Shown piece after piece: positions 1 through 10,300 of a stretch of 64,000 nt of DNA (positions within the stretch are counted from its first letter, which is position 1; each line of letters opens with the position of its first letter). The notes below the pieces were generated by a model. It did no database searches. It saw only the letters and a program-made list of their open reading frames with translations, and was not told the DNA's origin. The stretch spans positions 62,001 to 126,000 of the forward strand of contig JACRJO010000015.1 of the NCBI GenBank assembly GCA_016219985.1, read 5' to 3'. The position numbers were made by a program, and so were the translations under genes. The DNA comes from Sphingobacteriales bacterium (lineage in GTDB: Bacteria; Bacteroidota; Bacteroidia; Chitinophagales; Chitinophagaceae).

Positions 1-1
1 C

Positions 2-499
2 ACGGAACGGCAGGTAAGTACAGGTAAAAGCAGTCATTGGGAAACGATTTTTAAGGGGTTGTTTTTTATTGCTGATTTTAATAAACATTTTTCCGGCCGT
101 ACCTATGTATGGCGGGAGGGCCGGCCGCAGGTGAATTTCCTGACCCGTATTTTTTCCTCCTTTGCCTCGAGCCTGGAAAAGGTAAAGCTGGAAAGTGTGG
201 AATTTGAAAAGCGGTTTACGGTCTACAGCAGCGACCAAGTCGAAGCCCGCTATATCCTCACACCTTCCTTTATGGAACGGGTAGTCCGCCTGCAGGACAG
301 GATGGGGGAAGGGACTTGCCTTTCTTTTGTGAATACCAATATTAATGTGGCAGTACCGGTCAGGGAAGCGCTCTTTGAACCCTCCGTTTTCAGCGCCAAT
401 GATTTCAGCCGGCTGGAGGATTTCCGGGCCACCCTGCAGATCGTTTACGATATCATTGATGAGCTGAAGCTGAACCAGCGGTTGTGGACGAAGGAATAG
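2..499 (+). CDS. DUF3137 domain protein, C-terminal part (5' end outside window)
   Basis: The reading frame is open from base 2 to the TAG at 497-499, so the gene begins upstream of the window; the TTG at base 59 is an internal codon, not a start. The visible 165 residues carry the features of the C-terminal half of DUF3137 proteins: a W-E-T-I-F-K-G-L-F-F start, the ADFNKHFSGRT segment, then a block around VEARYILTPSFMERV and a final SFVNTNINVAVP region. Bacteroidota members usually have two N-terminal membrane helices before this part; here they would lie outside the window. The function of the family is not established. The gene converges on metH, and a shared hairpin follows it. The family call is from memory of conserved segments; I am fairly sure of it. 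Confidence 0.8.
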   Translation, partial: TERQVSTGKSSHWETIFKGLFFIADFNKHFSGRTYVWREGRPQVNFLTRIFSSFASSLEKVKLESVEFEKRFTVYSSDQVEARYILTPSFMERVVRLQDRMGEGTCLSFVNTNINVAVPVREALFEPSVFSANDFSRLEDFRATLQIVYDIIDELKLNQRLWTKE

Positions 500-502
500 G
501 GG

Positions 503-536
503 TTAGTCGGTAGTTAGTAGTCGATAGTCGATAGTC
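503..536. repeat. Short intergenic tandem repeat, period 7
   Basis: A GTCGATA unit is repeated almost perfectly and preceded by variant GTAGTTA units. It fills the gap between the DUF3137 stop and the terminator hairpin. The same kind of repeat with related units recurs near 26.4-26.6 kb, 40.15-40.26 kb and 47.65-47.70 kb. Confidence 0.7.
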
Positions 537-569
537 AAAAGCCCGCTTCCCAGCCGGGTCTTTTTTTAT
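536..569. terminator. Bidirectional intrinsic terminator between DUF3137 gene and metH
   Basis: AAAAG-CCCG pairs with CGGG-(T)-CTTTT around an eight-base loop. The A-run on the left and the T-run on the right make it usable from both strands. The T-run overlaps the metH stop codon (566-568), so the terminator is shared by two convergent genes. Confidence 0.6.
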
Positions 570-3397
570 TCTAACACGGGTCTCATCCACCTCTCTGCCT
601 CCTCCATTGACATGCCTTTACGTTTGGCATAGTCCTCCAGTTGATCTCTGCTGATCTTACCCAATCCGAAATAATGGCTTTGCGGATGCCCGATATACCA
701 TCCGCAAACAGAAGCCGGCGGATTCATTGCCAGGCTTTCGGTGAGGGTGATGCCAATATTTTCGGTTACGTTCAGCAGTTCAAACAGTTTGATTTTCTCC
801 GTGTGATCCGGGCAGGCCGGGTAACCGGGTGCCGGCCGGATACCCTTGTATTCTTCACGGATCAGTTGCGCATTGCTGAGTTGTTCGGCCTTATCATATC
901 CCCAGAATTCCTTCCGGGTTTGCTGGTGCAGGCATTCGGCAAAGGCTTCCACCATACGATCCGCGAGGATCTGCACCAGGATTTTATTGTATTCATCATG
1001 ATCCGCGGCAAAGCGGTCGATATGTTTTTTGGCACCGTGAATGGTTACGGCAAAAGCGCCCATATAGTCGATGGCGGCCCCCTGTTCCCCGGAGGGGGAA
1101 CTTAGTTCGCTGCTGTCTTTCAGGCCCGGCTGGCCCGTCAGAGCAGCAAGATTTTTTTCCAGCGTTTGACCTGTTTGGAACAGGGCTTCTTCGTTTTTCG
1201 GACCGGTGCCCGGGGATGGGCCGTACTGCTGGGGTTTAACGAAATCTGCCAGTGAAAAGCAGGGCTGCCCCACGGCTTTCTTCAACTGCTGACGCAGCAT
1301 TTCCAGTTTCACTTCTCCGTTATCTGTCCGAAGGGTAATGGTGTCGGCATTATTGCTGCTGGCGGGCCAGAAACCGATCACGCCATCGGCAGAGAACCAT
1401 TTTTCATCAATGATCTGTTTCAGCAATTTCTGGGCATCGGCAAAGAGCCGGTTGGCTTCAACCCCGAAGATCTTATCGGATAATACTTCCGGAAAATGAC
1501 CCGGCATTTCCCAGGCAATAAAGAAGGGACCCCAGTCAATATATTTTGCGAGGGTGCCGAGGTCGTATCCTTTCAGCACTTTGACCCCGCTCACCGCCGG
1601 TTGCACCGGTTTGTAATTCTTCCAGTCGAAATATTCCTTGGTGATCACGGCTTCGGTGTAAGGAATCAGGTCTTTTTTATTTTTATGGAGAAACTGGTAC
1701 CGCAGGGCATCGTATTCATCCCTTGTTTTTTGCAGCAGGATCTCTTTCTCTTTGCTTAATAAGGTGCTTACGGCTGTTACGCTCCGGGAGGCATCGAGTA
1801 TATGCAGGACCCCGTTATCATATTGCGGGGCGATCTTCACCGCCGTATGCATCCGGGAGGTGGTGGCGCCGCCGATCAGCAGGGGCTGCTTCATGTTGCG
1901 GCGTTTCATTTCATGGGCCACATGCACCATCTCATCCAGGGAAGGCGTGATCAGGCCACTCAGCCCGATGATATCCGCTTTTTCTTTTTCGGCGGTATCC
2001 AGGATCTTATCAGCCGGGACCATGACGCCAAGGTCAACGATATCATATCCATTACAGCCCAGTACCACGCCTACAATATTCTTCCCGATATCATGCACGT
2101 CACCTTTTACCGTGGCGAGCAATACTTTCGGTACATTCCCCTTGGCGGCATTGGGGTTGTTTCGTTTTTCTTCTTCAATAAATGGTGTCAGCCAGGCCAC
2201 GCTTTTCTTCATCACCCGGGCGCTCTTTACCACCTGAGGCAGGAACATCTTGCCGGCCCCGAAGAGATCACCCACCACATTCATCCCGGCCATTAACGGG
2301 CCCTCGATCACATCCAGTGGTTTGGGGTATTTTAGACGGGTTTCTTCCGTATCAATATCAATATAATCGGTAATGCCGTTGACCAGCGCATGTTTCAGCC
2401 GCTCTTCCACGCTGGTATTTCTCCAGGCCTCGTCTTTCACTTCCACCTTGCCTTTGGCCTTTACGGTTTCCGCAAATGCGATCAGCTTTTCCGTGGCTTC
2501 GTTGTTGTCATTGTTCCGGTTCAGGATCACATCTTCACAAAGTTGCCGCAACTGCGGTTCAATCTCATCATAGACCACCAGCTGGCCCGCATTGACAATA
2601 CCCATGTCCATACCGGCTTTGATGGCATGGAAAAGAAATACACTGTGCATGGCTTCCCGCACATGGTCATTGCCCCGGAAGGAGAAGGAAAGATTGCTCA
2701 CTCCGCCACTAACCTTGGTCAGGGGCATCCTGCGTTTGATTTCGCGGGTGGCCTCAATAAAATCCACCCCGTAATTATTGTGTTCTTCCATGCCGGTGGC
2801 GATCGCGAAGATATTCGGGTCGAAAATAATATCCTGCGGGTCATAGCCGACCTGTTCCGTGAGGATCTTATACGCCCGGCTGCAGATTTCAATTTTTCGT
2901 TCCCGGGTATCGGCCTGTCCTTTTTCATCAAAAGCCATTACAATAACGGCCGCGCCATAACTCTGGCAGATGATCGCCTGTTCGATGAACTTCGCTTCCC
3001 CTTCTTTCATGGAAATGGAATTCACGATACATTTTCCCTGCACACATTTCAGCCCCGCTTCGATGATCTCAAATTTAGAGCTGTCGATCATGACGGGGAT
3101 CTTCGCGATATCCGGTTCGCTTTGCAGCAGGTTCAGGAAAGTGGTCATGGCTTTCACCCCGTCAAGCAGGGCGTCGTCCATATTCACATCCAGTACCTGG
3201 GCGCCGTTTTCCACCTGCTGGCGGGCCACGCTCAGGGCCTCTTCGTATTGATTATCCCGGACAAGACGGGCAAATTTTTTGGAACCGGTCACATTCGTTC
3301 TTTCACCGACGTTCACAAAATTGGTTTCCGGACGGACGACCAGGGGTTCTAACCCGGCTAACCGTAAATAAGGCCTGATAACGGTGGTCTCTTGCAT
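566..3397 (-). CDS. metH: Methionine synthase, folate/cobalamin/activation part (split MetH, C-terminal gene)
   Basis: Cobalamin-dependent methionine synthase lacking the homocysteine-binding domain, which is encoded by the separate gene at 3493-4494. Residues about 1-330 form the pterin-binding domain ([14 protein letters not shown], later [10 protein letters not shown]). They are followed by the cobalamin cap and Rossmann domains with the base-off motif DVHDIGKN and the downstream LSGLITPS and IGGATTS motifs. The last third is the S-adenosylmethionine-binding reactivation domain, with [12 protein letters not shown]. At 943 residues it matches full MetH minus domain 1. The product should methylate homocysteine from methyltetrahydrofolate in the cytoplasm together with the partner gene. 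The ATG at 3395-3397 directly follows the stop of the 32-codon ORF, so the three frames probably form one translationally coupled operon. Confidence 0.95.
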   Translation of the reverse strand: MQETTVIRPYLRLAGLEPLVVRPETNFVNVGERTNVTGSKKFARLVRDNQYEEALSVARQQVENGAQVLDVNMDDALLDGVKAMTTFLNLLQSEPDIAKIPVMIDSSKFEIIEAGLKCVQGKCIVNSISMKEGEAKFIEQAIICQSYGAAVIVMAFDEKGQADTRERKIEICSRAYKILTEQVGYDPQDIIFDPNIFAIATGMEEHNNYGVDFIEATREIKRRMPLTKVSGGVSNLSFSFRGNDHVREAMHSVFLFHAIKAGMDMGIVNAGQLVVYDEIEPQLRQLCEDVILNRNNDNNEATEKLIAFAETVKAKGKVEVKDEAWRNTSVEERLKHALVNGITDYIDIDTEETRLKYPKPLDVIEGPLMAGMNVVGDLFGAGKMFLPQVVKSARVMKKSVAWLTPFIEEEKRNNPNAAKGNVPKVLLATVKGDVHDIGKNIVGVVLGCNGYDIVDLGVMVPADKILDTAEKEKADIIGLSGLITPSLDEMVHVAHEMKRRNMKQPLLIGGATTSRMHTAVKIAPQYDNGVLHILDASRSVTAVSTLLSKEKEILLQKTRDEYDALRYQFLHKNKKDLIPYTEAVITKEYFDWKNYKPVQPAVSGVKVLKGYDLGTLAKYIDWGPFFIAWEMPGHFPEVLSDKIFGVEANRLFADAQKLLKQIIDEKWFSADGVIGFWPASSNNADTITLRTDNGEVKLEMLRQQLKKAVGQPCFSLADFVKPQQYGPSPGTGPKNEEALFQTGQTLEKNLAALTGQPGLKDSSELSSPSGEQGAAIDYMGAFAVTIHGAKKHIDRFAADHDEYNKILVQILADRMVEAFAECLHQQTRKEFWGYDKAEQLSNAQLIREEYKGIRPAPGYPACPDHTEKIKLFELLNVTENIGITLTESLAMNPPASVCGWYIGHPQSHYFGLGKISRDQLEDYAKRKGMSMEEAERWMRPVLE

Positions 3398-3496
3398 TTA
3401 TGAGTTCTTTTTTACAAATAACTTCCGGATCATTGAAAAGTTATTTACAACGAGTATAAGGATGGATAGCAGTAATAAGAAATGGGGAGTCGTCAT
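3398..3496 (-). CDS. Hidden 32-residue membrane micro-ORF between the split metH genes
   Basis: The ATG at 3494-3496 overlaps the TGA stop of the homocysteine methyltransferase gene in a four-base ATGA. The TAA at 3398-3400 is immediately followed by the ATG of the second metH gene. The peptide starts MTTPHF and has a hydrophobic run [12 protein letters not shown], then a basic tail RKLFVKKNS, as expected for a single-span membrane peptide. That a 32-codon frame fills the spacer so exactly argues for translation, either as a microprotein or as a coupling device. No family is recognised. The competing view is chance: the spacer is only 95 bases and no homologue comparison was possible. Confidence 0.55.
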   Translation of the reverse strand: MTTPHFLLLLSILILVVNNFSMIRKLFVKKNS

Positions 3497-4494
3497 ACTA
3501 ATGCCGTTTCCACCACAGGCAGGGCCCGGGGTGTGATTTGTTTTACGTGTTCCGCAATATGTTTGATATGATCCGGGGTGGTGCCGCAGCAGCCGCCCAC
3601 AATATTTACAAATCCCTCCTTTGCCCATTCCTCCAGGTAGTGACCGGTGTCTTCCGGGTGTTCATCGTACTCACCCATGGCATTCGGCAAACCTGCATTG
3701 GGGTATGCGGAGACATAACAACCGGCGATCTGGGACAGCTCCTCGATATGCGGGCGCATTTCTTTTGCTCCCAGGGCACAGTTCAGGCCCACGCTCAGTG
3801 GTTTTGCATGCATCACCGAAGTATAAAACGCTTCCAGGGTCTGTCCGCTCAGGGTACGGCCGGAGGCATCGGTAATTGTGCCGCTGATCATGACCGGCAA
3901 AGAAGGTTTCTTTGTATCCCTGAAATATTTTTTGATCGCAAAAATGGCTCCTTTGGCATTGAGGGTGTCAAAAATGGTTTCGATCAGTAACAGGTCAACC
4001 CCCCCGTCCACCAATCCCTTTACCTGTTCATAATAGGCGTTTACCACCTCGTCGAAAGTCACGGCCCGGAACCCGGGGTTGTTGACATCCGGGGAAAGCG
4101 ACAAAGTTTTGTTGAGTGGGCCAATGGCACCGGCCACCCAGGCTTCTTTGCCTGACTGGCGGATGGCTTCCCTTGCGCAGCGGGCGGCGGCCACATTCAG
4201 TTCATAAGCCAGGGACTGCATTTCATAATCGGCCATGGCAATGACCGTACTGCTGAATGTATTGGTTTCAATAATATCCGCACCGGCATCGAGGTATTGT
4301 TTATGGATTCCAATAATGATATCCGGCCGGGTAAGGTTCAGCAGGTCATTGTTGCCCTTTACATCACAGGGCCAGTCTTTAAAACGCTCGCCCCGGTAAT
4401 CGGCCTCAGTCAGTTTATGCCGCTGGATCATGGTCCCCATGGCGCCATCAATGACCAATATGCGTTCTTTCAAACAATCCTGGATTGTTTTCAT
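3493..4494 (-). CDS. metH: Homocysteine S-methyltransferase domain protein (split MetH, N-terminal gene)
   Basis: 333 residues matching domain 1 of cobalamin-dependent methionine synthase. It begins with [16 protein letters not shown], has NTFSST near the substrate site, and has the zinc ligands in GLNCALG and in the C-terminal [10 protein letters not shown]. It binds and activates homocysteine through zinc for methyl transfer from cobalamin, which is carried by the next gene. It ends after domain 1 rather than running into the pterin domain. A two-gene metH is usual in many Bacteroidota, so I read this as a natural split rather than a frameshift: both genes have proper starts and stops and all catalytic residues. 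It is the first gene of the unit, with a promoter about 130 bases upstream. Confidence 0.93.
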   Translation of the reverse strand: MKTIQDCLKERILVIDGAMGTMIQRHKLTEADYRGERFKDWPCDVKGNNDLLNLTRPDIIIGIHKQYLDAGADIIETNTFSSTVIAMADYEMQSLAYELNVAAARCAREAIRQSGKEAWVAGAIGPLNKTLSLSPDVNNPGFRAVTFDEVVNAYYEQVKGLVDGGVDLLLIETIFDTLNAKGAIFAIKKYFRDTKKPSLPVMISGTITDASGRTLSGQTLEAFYTSVMHAKPLSVGLNCALGAKEMRPHIEELSQIAGCYVSAYPNAGLPNAMGEYDEHPEDTGHYLEEWAKEGFVNIVGGCCGTTPDHIKHIAEHVKQITPRALPVVETALV

Positions 4495-4623
4495 ACTTGT
4501 CTGGTTTGCGAACTATAAACGTTGGGAAACTATGGAGGGATTCCGTACCGTTTATTAGTTCTGTTTTCCCCCGGGAGCCGGAGGGTCAGGCCGAACAATA
4601 AACAAATCCGCCTGAATGTCCCG

Positions 4624-4654
4624 CAAAACTAAGCTTTATACCCTTAAAAAACAA
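4624..4654 (-). promoter_or_regulatory. Bacteroidota-type promoter for the metH operon
   Basis: Reading the minus strand, TTG of the -33 element is followed after 20 bases by TAGTTTTG, a perfect TAnnTTTG -7 element (plus-strand CAAAACTA at 4624-4631). Transcription from here would leave a leader of roughly 120 bases before the first metH ATG. The -33 element overlaps the T-run of the recR terminator. Confidence 0.5.
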
Positions 4655-4684
4655 GCAGGGAAAGCACGCAGGCCCTTTCCCTGC
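4642..4684 (-). terminator. recR intrinsic terminator
   Basis: Ten-base perfect stem (4655-4664 with 4675-4684, GCAGGGAAAG type) followed on the minus strand by TTGTTTTTT. It lies just past the recR stop at 4738 and directly abuts the metH promoter. Confidence 0.7.
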
Positions 4685-4737
4685 ATTTCATCGAAAGTTT
4701 CGTGAAAACAGGGTCACAGGGCATCATTACCAGGGAG

Positions 4738-5355
4738 TTAATGATTTACATACTTTTCAACGGGGAGGCGGTTTTGAAGGCTGCGGGCCAAGGTCATTTC
4801 ATCTGCATATTCCAGCTCCCCGCCAAAGGCAATGCCCCGGGCAATGGTGGTGATACGGACAGGATGGGGTTGCAGTTTCTTCTGGATATAATAAATGGTT
4901 GTATCTCCCTGGATGGTGGGATTGAGGGCGAAGATGAGCTCTTCTGTTTTTTCTTTTTTAACCCGGTTAACAAGGCTTTCAATATGCAGCTGGTCCGGAC
5001 CAATCCCGTCCAGCGGGGAAATAATGCCGCCGAGAATATGATAAATGCCATTGTACTGCTGGGTGCTTTCGATCGCAATAACATCCCGGATGCTTTCCAC
5101 CACACAGATGATCTCCTGCTTCCGGGCCGAATTGGCACAGATGGAACAAATATCCCCGTCGGCCACATTGAAACAGCGCTGGCAGAATTTTATTTCACCC
5201 CGCATCCGGGCGATCACTTCACTAAACTGGTTTACTTCCTTTGAATCCTGTTTTAATAAATGCAGTACCAGGCGCAAAGCGGTTTTCTTTCCAATACCGG
5301 GAAGTTTGGAAAACTCATTCACTGCATTTTCCAGTAAGGAAGAGGAGAATTGCAT
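4738..5355 (-). CDS. recR: Recombination protein RecR
   Basis: 205 residues, the normal size of RecR. The N-terminal helix-hairpin-helix segment contains FSKLPGIGKKTALRL. A four-cysteine zinc finger follows (FCQRCFNVADGDICSIC). Then comes a Toprim domain with ICVVE and the conserved HILGG-IISPLDGIGP stretch, and a C-terminal RIARG-like TTIARGIAFGGELEYAD segment. RecR acts with RecO and RecF to load RecA onto gapped DNA. It is a single gene here, transcribed before metH and separated from it by a terminator. All family landmarks are intact. Confidence 0.96.
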   Translation of the reverse strand: MQFSSSLLENAVNEFSKLPGIGKKTALRLVLHLLKQDSKEVNQFSEVIARMRGEIKFCQRCFNVADGDICSICANSARKQEIICVVESIRDVIAIESTQQYNGIYHILGGIISPLDGIGPDQLHIESLVNRVKKEKTEELIFALNPTIQGDTTIYYIQKKLQPHPVRITTIARGIAFGGELEYADEMTLARSLQNRLPVEKYVNH

Positions 5356-5426
5356 GTGGCAAAGATAACCCGGAGGGTTGAGCTGCCCGCTCCCGGGTCG
5401 CGGATTTCTTGAAAAAAGAGGGTGTT

Positions 5427-6860
5427 TTACAGGTTGATATCAATATCGAATTCGTTTATCCAGTTCGCCTTAATGGTTATTTTCCGGCCCAGGGGGGTTA
5501 CCCGTTCAGGTTGTTTGCGGGCGCCTATGAACTGCCCCGGATCCCAGACTCCGTTCTTATTCTGGTCATACAGAATGCGGAGTTCGTAATCGCCGGGCAT
5601 AAAAAGTGCCTCTGTGAATTCGGTTCCGGACAAGGGGAATGATTTAAAAAGCGCCTGGTTCAGGATTACCTGCAGTACCGGGTTTTTACCGGGGTCGAGA
5701 TTGCGGAACCGGATCTTCAGGGTGCCGTAATCCGTTTTTTTCTTTGTAACAAAGCTAAGGGTGTCGGATTTTAGTAATTTTTTCCCGGTGCTGTCTTCTG
5801 CAAAATCCTTATCGAGCACCAGGTTGTACAGGGTGTTTTCTTTCCAGCTGTTTATAAGGGTAACAGCCATAGCGCTGCTGTCCTTTTCAATGAGCAAGCC
5901 GGTTACCGGCTGAAAGGTTGTATCCGTATAAAGCCGGAGGCCGTTGCTGTCGAAGGTTTTCAAAGGGTTTTCAAAGCTCAGTTTTAAATCAGCAAGCAAA
6001 TCCTGCTGGTTATTGGCGAGGTTGGTTTGAAATTTTAAACGCTTATCTGCCGGGGCGCCTGGTTTATTGCGCTGCCCGCCTGCGCCGGCTGATTCGGCCA
6101 CGTAGGGGGGTGTAGCTTCCTTTTTGGCAAAAGCATAAAGTGTCAGGCTATCGTTTTTCTGCCCGGGTATTACCGGTTGATCCGCAAAGGCAAAATATTG
6201 TTTTTCCCCCATATAACGGCGGGTACCTCCTTCATCTTTTAATGCATAGATTGCATAGGTGCGGGCCGGTAGATTCTTAAAATGAAACCGGCCTTTCCCG
6301 TCCAGCCGGGCGATGTATTTGGGCTTTTCTTTTACGACGGCTGAATCCTCCTGGCTGGTATGCAGCATGACGATCAGGGTGCTGTCGGGTTTTGCTGTTT
6401 CAGCCAGCAAGACCTGCCCCTCCAGTTCAAGTGAATCGATATACGAGCCGGTGGAAAAAGTGAACTTGAAATCCTTCACCACATTTCCTTCGGTAATATC
6501 CCGGATGGCTTTTCCAAAATCAAGGGAGTAAGTGGTATTTGATTCCAGGGTGTCTTTCAATTTGACAGTGACCTCCTTTAACCTGAAATCCACCACGGGG
6601 TTTGTTTTGGCCAGGGGAGAAACCAGTAAGTTTTCCTGGATATTCTGTACATCCACGAATTCATCAAAACTAAATACGATCTTATTCCCGCGGAAGTTGA
6701 CCGTGGAATCACCGGGACTGGATTTCAGCAACACCGGCGGAATACTGTCCCGGGGACCGCCCTGCGGGGGCACGATATTGGCACAGCCGGGCCCGTTGAT
6801 GACAGTACCTGTCAGGAAGACCAGGGAACATAAAGTTGATATGAAAATACCTTTGCGCAT
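5427..6860 (-). CDS. Ig-like domain lipoprotein (SbsA/Big_5-type)
   Basis: 477 residues. The N-terminal signal peptide ends in a lipobox-like NGPGC with the likely lipidated cysteine at 26, followed by ANIVPPQGGPRDSIPPVL. This opening, plus a bacterial Ig-like domain (KIVFSFDEFVDV ... LEPNTTYSLDFGKAI-type, about residues 45-140), is typical of a large Bacteroidota lipoprotein group of unknown role. A carboxypeptidase-regulatory-like segment follows (RFHFKNLPARTYAIYALKDEG, about 190-225), then a low-complexity linker and a second beta-rich part ending in a DQNKNGVWDPGQF calcium-loop-like motif. It is likely periplasmic or on the outer membrane. It may be transcribed alone; the gene-free palindromic block lies upstream. 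Confidence 0.8.
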   Translation of the reverse strand: MRKGIFISTLCSLVFLTGTVINGPGCANIVPPQGGPRDSIPPVLLKSSPGDSTVNFRGNKIVFSFDEFVDVQNIQENLLVSPLAKTNPVVDFRLKEVTVKLKDTLESNTTYSLDFGKAIRDITEGNVVKDFKFTFSTGSYIDSLELEGQVLLAETAKPDSTLIVMLHTSQEDSAVVKEKPKYIARLDGKGRFHFKNLPARTYAIYALKDEGGTRRYMGEKQYFAFADQPVIPGQKNDSLTLYAFAKKEATPPYVAESAGAGGQRNKPGAPADKRLKFQTNLANNQQDLLADLKLSFENPLKTFDSNGLRLYTDTTFQPVTGLLIEKDSSAMAVTLINSWKENTLYNLVLDKDFAEDSTGKKLLKSDTLSFVTKKKTDYGTLKIRFRNLDPGKNPVLQVILNQALFKSFPLSGTEFTEALFMPGDYELRILYDQNKNGVWDPGQFIGARKQPERVTPLGRKITIKANWINEFDIDINL

Positions 6861-6949
6861 GCAGGTGCAAACTTACAGGGTTTGCGCCAGAGAATTGTTG
6901 GTGAAATCCTAAAAGGTTATAGTGGCGAAATTGCCTGTATAGGGCAACG

Positions 6950-7331
6950 AAGTATTTACCTGTTCGCCTTGCGGCGAAGCAGGTAGCAATAGGGTTGGCC
7001 ACGAAATCACACGAAAGGGCACGAAAGGAATTGCCTGCGGCAATTTTGCTTAGCCACGGATTACACGAATTCCCACAGATTCTTTCTTTAATATATTTAC
7101 AACCATACCTGTTGGAAGAGATTTCACCTGCTATGTAGTATGCGATCTGTGTATAACCGTGTAGCCTGCTCGTCTCGCGGCTAAGCGGGCCGGGCAAGCA
7201 GGTCCGGGCCAAAACTTTACCACTCGCCGTAAGGCGCGAAGGTAAAGTTTTCGTGCCCTTTCGTGTGATTTCGTGGCCCCCATCCTTCGCCGCCCGATTC
7301 GCCAAGGCGCAGCGAGGCAACAGGCGAATCA
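6950..7331. repeat. Gene-free block of nested inverted repeats
   Basis: The 478 bases between the Ig-like lipoprotein and the helicase hold no convincing gene. They contain a perfect 30-bp inverted repeat (6997-7026 with 7249-7278), an 11-bp hairpin (7211-7221 with 7241-7251), an 8-bp pair (7296-7303 with 7323-7330), a hairpin at about 6957-6985 and a short TTGCC-TGC-GGCAA hairpin at 7031-7043. Inside the large repeat is a weaker mirrored pair around 7052-7080 and 7143-7165. The CACGAAA-rich wording resembles dispersed intergenic repeats of this phylum. The overlapping frame at 6709-7332 is regarded as spurious. Confidence 0.8.
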
Positions 7332-7338
7332 TCAGCGG

Positions 7339-10300
7339 TCAGGCTTCGGTGTCTTCCTCACTTTCAAGTTCATGCAGGGCGACTGCCATATTATTCGTCT
7401 TTACAAAATTGCACCAATGGCAATCTTCCCTGCCGCAGCCGGTATAAAAATCGCGGTCCCGGATCTTTTCCCAGGTACTGCTTACCTGCTGGGTGACCGT
7501 GGTGATATCAGCCGGGGTGATCAGTATTTTTTCCTTCCGGTAATTTTTCTTTTTATCGGGCTCAATGAAATCAAATTCAGTGCTGGTCACTTTCCAGTCT
7601 TTTTGTTCATAATTGTCCACGAGAATTTTATAGAAAACAGCCTGCCGCCAGTAATCCCCGCCATTGGGTTGTTTGTCCGAAGGTCCCTTGGTCTTGGGCA
7701 GGGCTTTGTCCGGGTCGCCGGTCTTATAATCCACCACGGTCACCGATTTTCCGTCAAACTCCAGCTTATCCAGCTTGCCTTTCAGCGGCACATCCTTTAC
7801 CACTACGTTCCGGATGTTCCGTTCAATAGCGACGATCTTGTTAAACTGACCAATGTATTTAGTATAGTAATTTCCCAATACTTCCGGGCCGTATTCCATC
7901 CGCCGGTCAAACTGCTCTTTGGTAAAACTTTCCCGGTGCCGGTGCATATACCATTCAAAATCGGCAATGAATTCTTCTTTGGTGGGGAACTGTTCTTTGC
8001 CGCTGTCCTGCATTTTCCGGAACAGCTTTTCGAGGGCATGGTGGACCGCAGAACCAAATTCAGTGGCTTCGTTCTTGGGGGAAGGGATCCGGATCAGGTT
8101 CTTGAAATAGAACTCCAGCGGGCAGTTCAGGTAATTATTGAGGGCGGTTACATTCATGACAAATTTCTCGAGGACACGGCCGATATATTCCTCCTCTATT
8201 TTTTCAATTTCCGGTGCGGCAGCCCGGGCAAAACCCAGGGCGGCAAATTCACTGATCACCGCTTCATCGATGATCATTTTCTCAACCGGTAAATGGTGTT
8301 TGTCCAGGATCTCGGCAATAAACATCGAGGGCTCCATTTCTTTCCCGTCGTTTTTAAACCGGCTGTAAGAAATATAGAGATGTTGCTCTGCCCGGGTAAG
8401 GGCCACATAAAACAAACGGCGCAGTTCTTCCTCCTCATTGCCACGGGATCCGGAGGAGAAAAGGGTATCGGGCAGTTTGTATCCTCCGCCCGGTTTTCTT
8501 TTCTTTTCCCAGAGACTGGCATTGCAGCCGGCCACAAATACATGTTCAAATTCCAGTCCTTTAGACCCGTGGGCGGTCATCAGGTTAATGCCTTTGTCGC
8601 TGCCGCTGACCTGCACAAGCGGCAGGGAAATATCTTCCTTTTCCATCAATTCCACCAGGTTGACCAGTTGCTGCAGGTTCAGGAACGGGTTCCGGTGTGT
8701 TTCTTCCTTGATAAAATCAAACAGGCCTGTCAGGGTCTGCAGCTGCCAGTGTTTATCCGGTTGCTGCATGATATGGCTCAGCACCCCCGCCTCCCGTATC
8801 AGGGCTTCAAACAAATGCTGCAGGGTGAGATTGGATACATCCCCCTGCAGTTTTTCCAGGGCGCCGGAGGCTTTTTTTAGCCCGCTGTGCAGCCCGTTGC
8901 TGAAAAGATCTTTGGCCGGCGCTTTGGCTTTTTCGGTCAGGGCCTGGCGGATGGAATAACCGTTGCCGCTGTATTTTTTATCGGCTACTTCCATGGTCAG
9001 TTTGTCGATCTCCACGGGCGGCACAGCAAACCAGTCAAAGTGCAGGATCTCAAACAGCATTTCATCCCCGCTGAAGGGGATATCGTGTTCGGAAGCAAGG
9101 TATTTCAGTACCAGGATGATCTTTTGGGCCAGGGGTAATTCAAGAATATTCAGATTGCGTTTACTGTACACCGGTATCTCCAGCTGTTTGAAATACCGGG
9201 TGAGTTCTTCGCCGTATTTATTTTCCTTGTAAATAATCCCGATTTGCCCGGGCTGGACGCCTGTGGCCAGCAGCTGCTGTACTTTCTTAACCATACCGGT
9301 CATTTCGAGCCGCTGGGTTTCATATTCCTGTAAGCGGGGTTGATGAACGAGGTGCCTGATTGTATCATTCGAGGAAAGGAGGTCCTTGCTTAATCCTTCG
9401 ATCTGTTTCACCAGCCGCTCTTCGTTACGGTCGATCAGGGTCTTTGAAATATCCAGGATCGGCTGCGTGGAGCGGTAATTATTCGTCAGCACCACGGTCA
9501 CGAGATCCTTGCTGTAATTGCCGGCAAACTGCAGCATATTTTCCACACTCGCCCCCTGGAAGCGGTAAATACTCTGGTCGTCATCGCCCACGACGAATAC
9601 ATTGGGTTTATCCCAGTAACTGATCAGCAGTTCCACCAGCCGGTTTTGTGTGCCGCTGGTATCCTGGTATTCATCCACCAGGATGTACTGGTACCGTTCC
9701 TGGTAATCCGCCAGCAGGTTTTTGTTTTCTTCAAAGGCGCGGATCACCCAGTTGATCATGTCGTCAAAATCATAACGGTTCCGTTTACGCATCAGCGCCT
9801 GGAATCGGTCAAATTCGCCCACCGCGGCCCGGAGTTTCTCCATCCGATCCTTTTCTTCATCGAGCTTGTCCTGCTTGAGATCACCGGCATTGAAATTCCT
9901 GGACTTCCTTTTATAGATAAATTCATCCCGGAGAGGGAGTCCTTCGAGGTATTCGTCGATCCGTTCATTGATAAAGGCCGGGGTCCAGCCTTCTTTTTTC
10001 ATGTTACTGAAGAGGGACTGCAGGTTCTTTACTTCGAAGTATACGTCGCCGCGGTATCTTTTCAGCGGGTGATTTTTCGGAAAGGAGTCGATCAGGTCTT
10101 TAAAGAGCTGGATCTTTTCCAGTTCCGATACCGGGTCCAGGGCCGTTTTTTCAAAAAGCCCCAGGTTTTCCTGGATAATATCATTGCAAAAAGCATGGAA
10201 TGTATAGAGGTTGACTTTATACGCATCCGGCCCGATAAATTGCAACAGCCGCCTGCGCATGGCCACCACGCCGGCATCGGTATAGGTCAGGCAGAGAATA

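Noticed and set aside
2390..3352. 320-codon plus-strand frame opposite metH
   Set aside because: It lies wholly antisense to conserved pterin-domain sequence and has a His/Phe-rich composition with no family; a shadow of the real gene.
3398..3495. metH interrupted by frameshift
   Set aside because: Both parts have proper starts and stops at a domain boundary, and a two-gene metH is usual in this phylum.
6709..7332. 207-codon frame spanning the lipoprotein start and palindromic gap
   Set aside because: It covers inverted repeats and the start of the lipoprotein in another frame, with low-complexity, Arg/Cys-rich composition.
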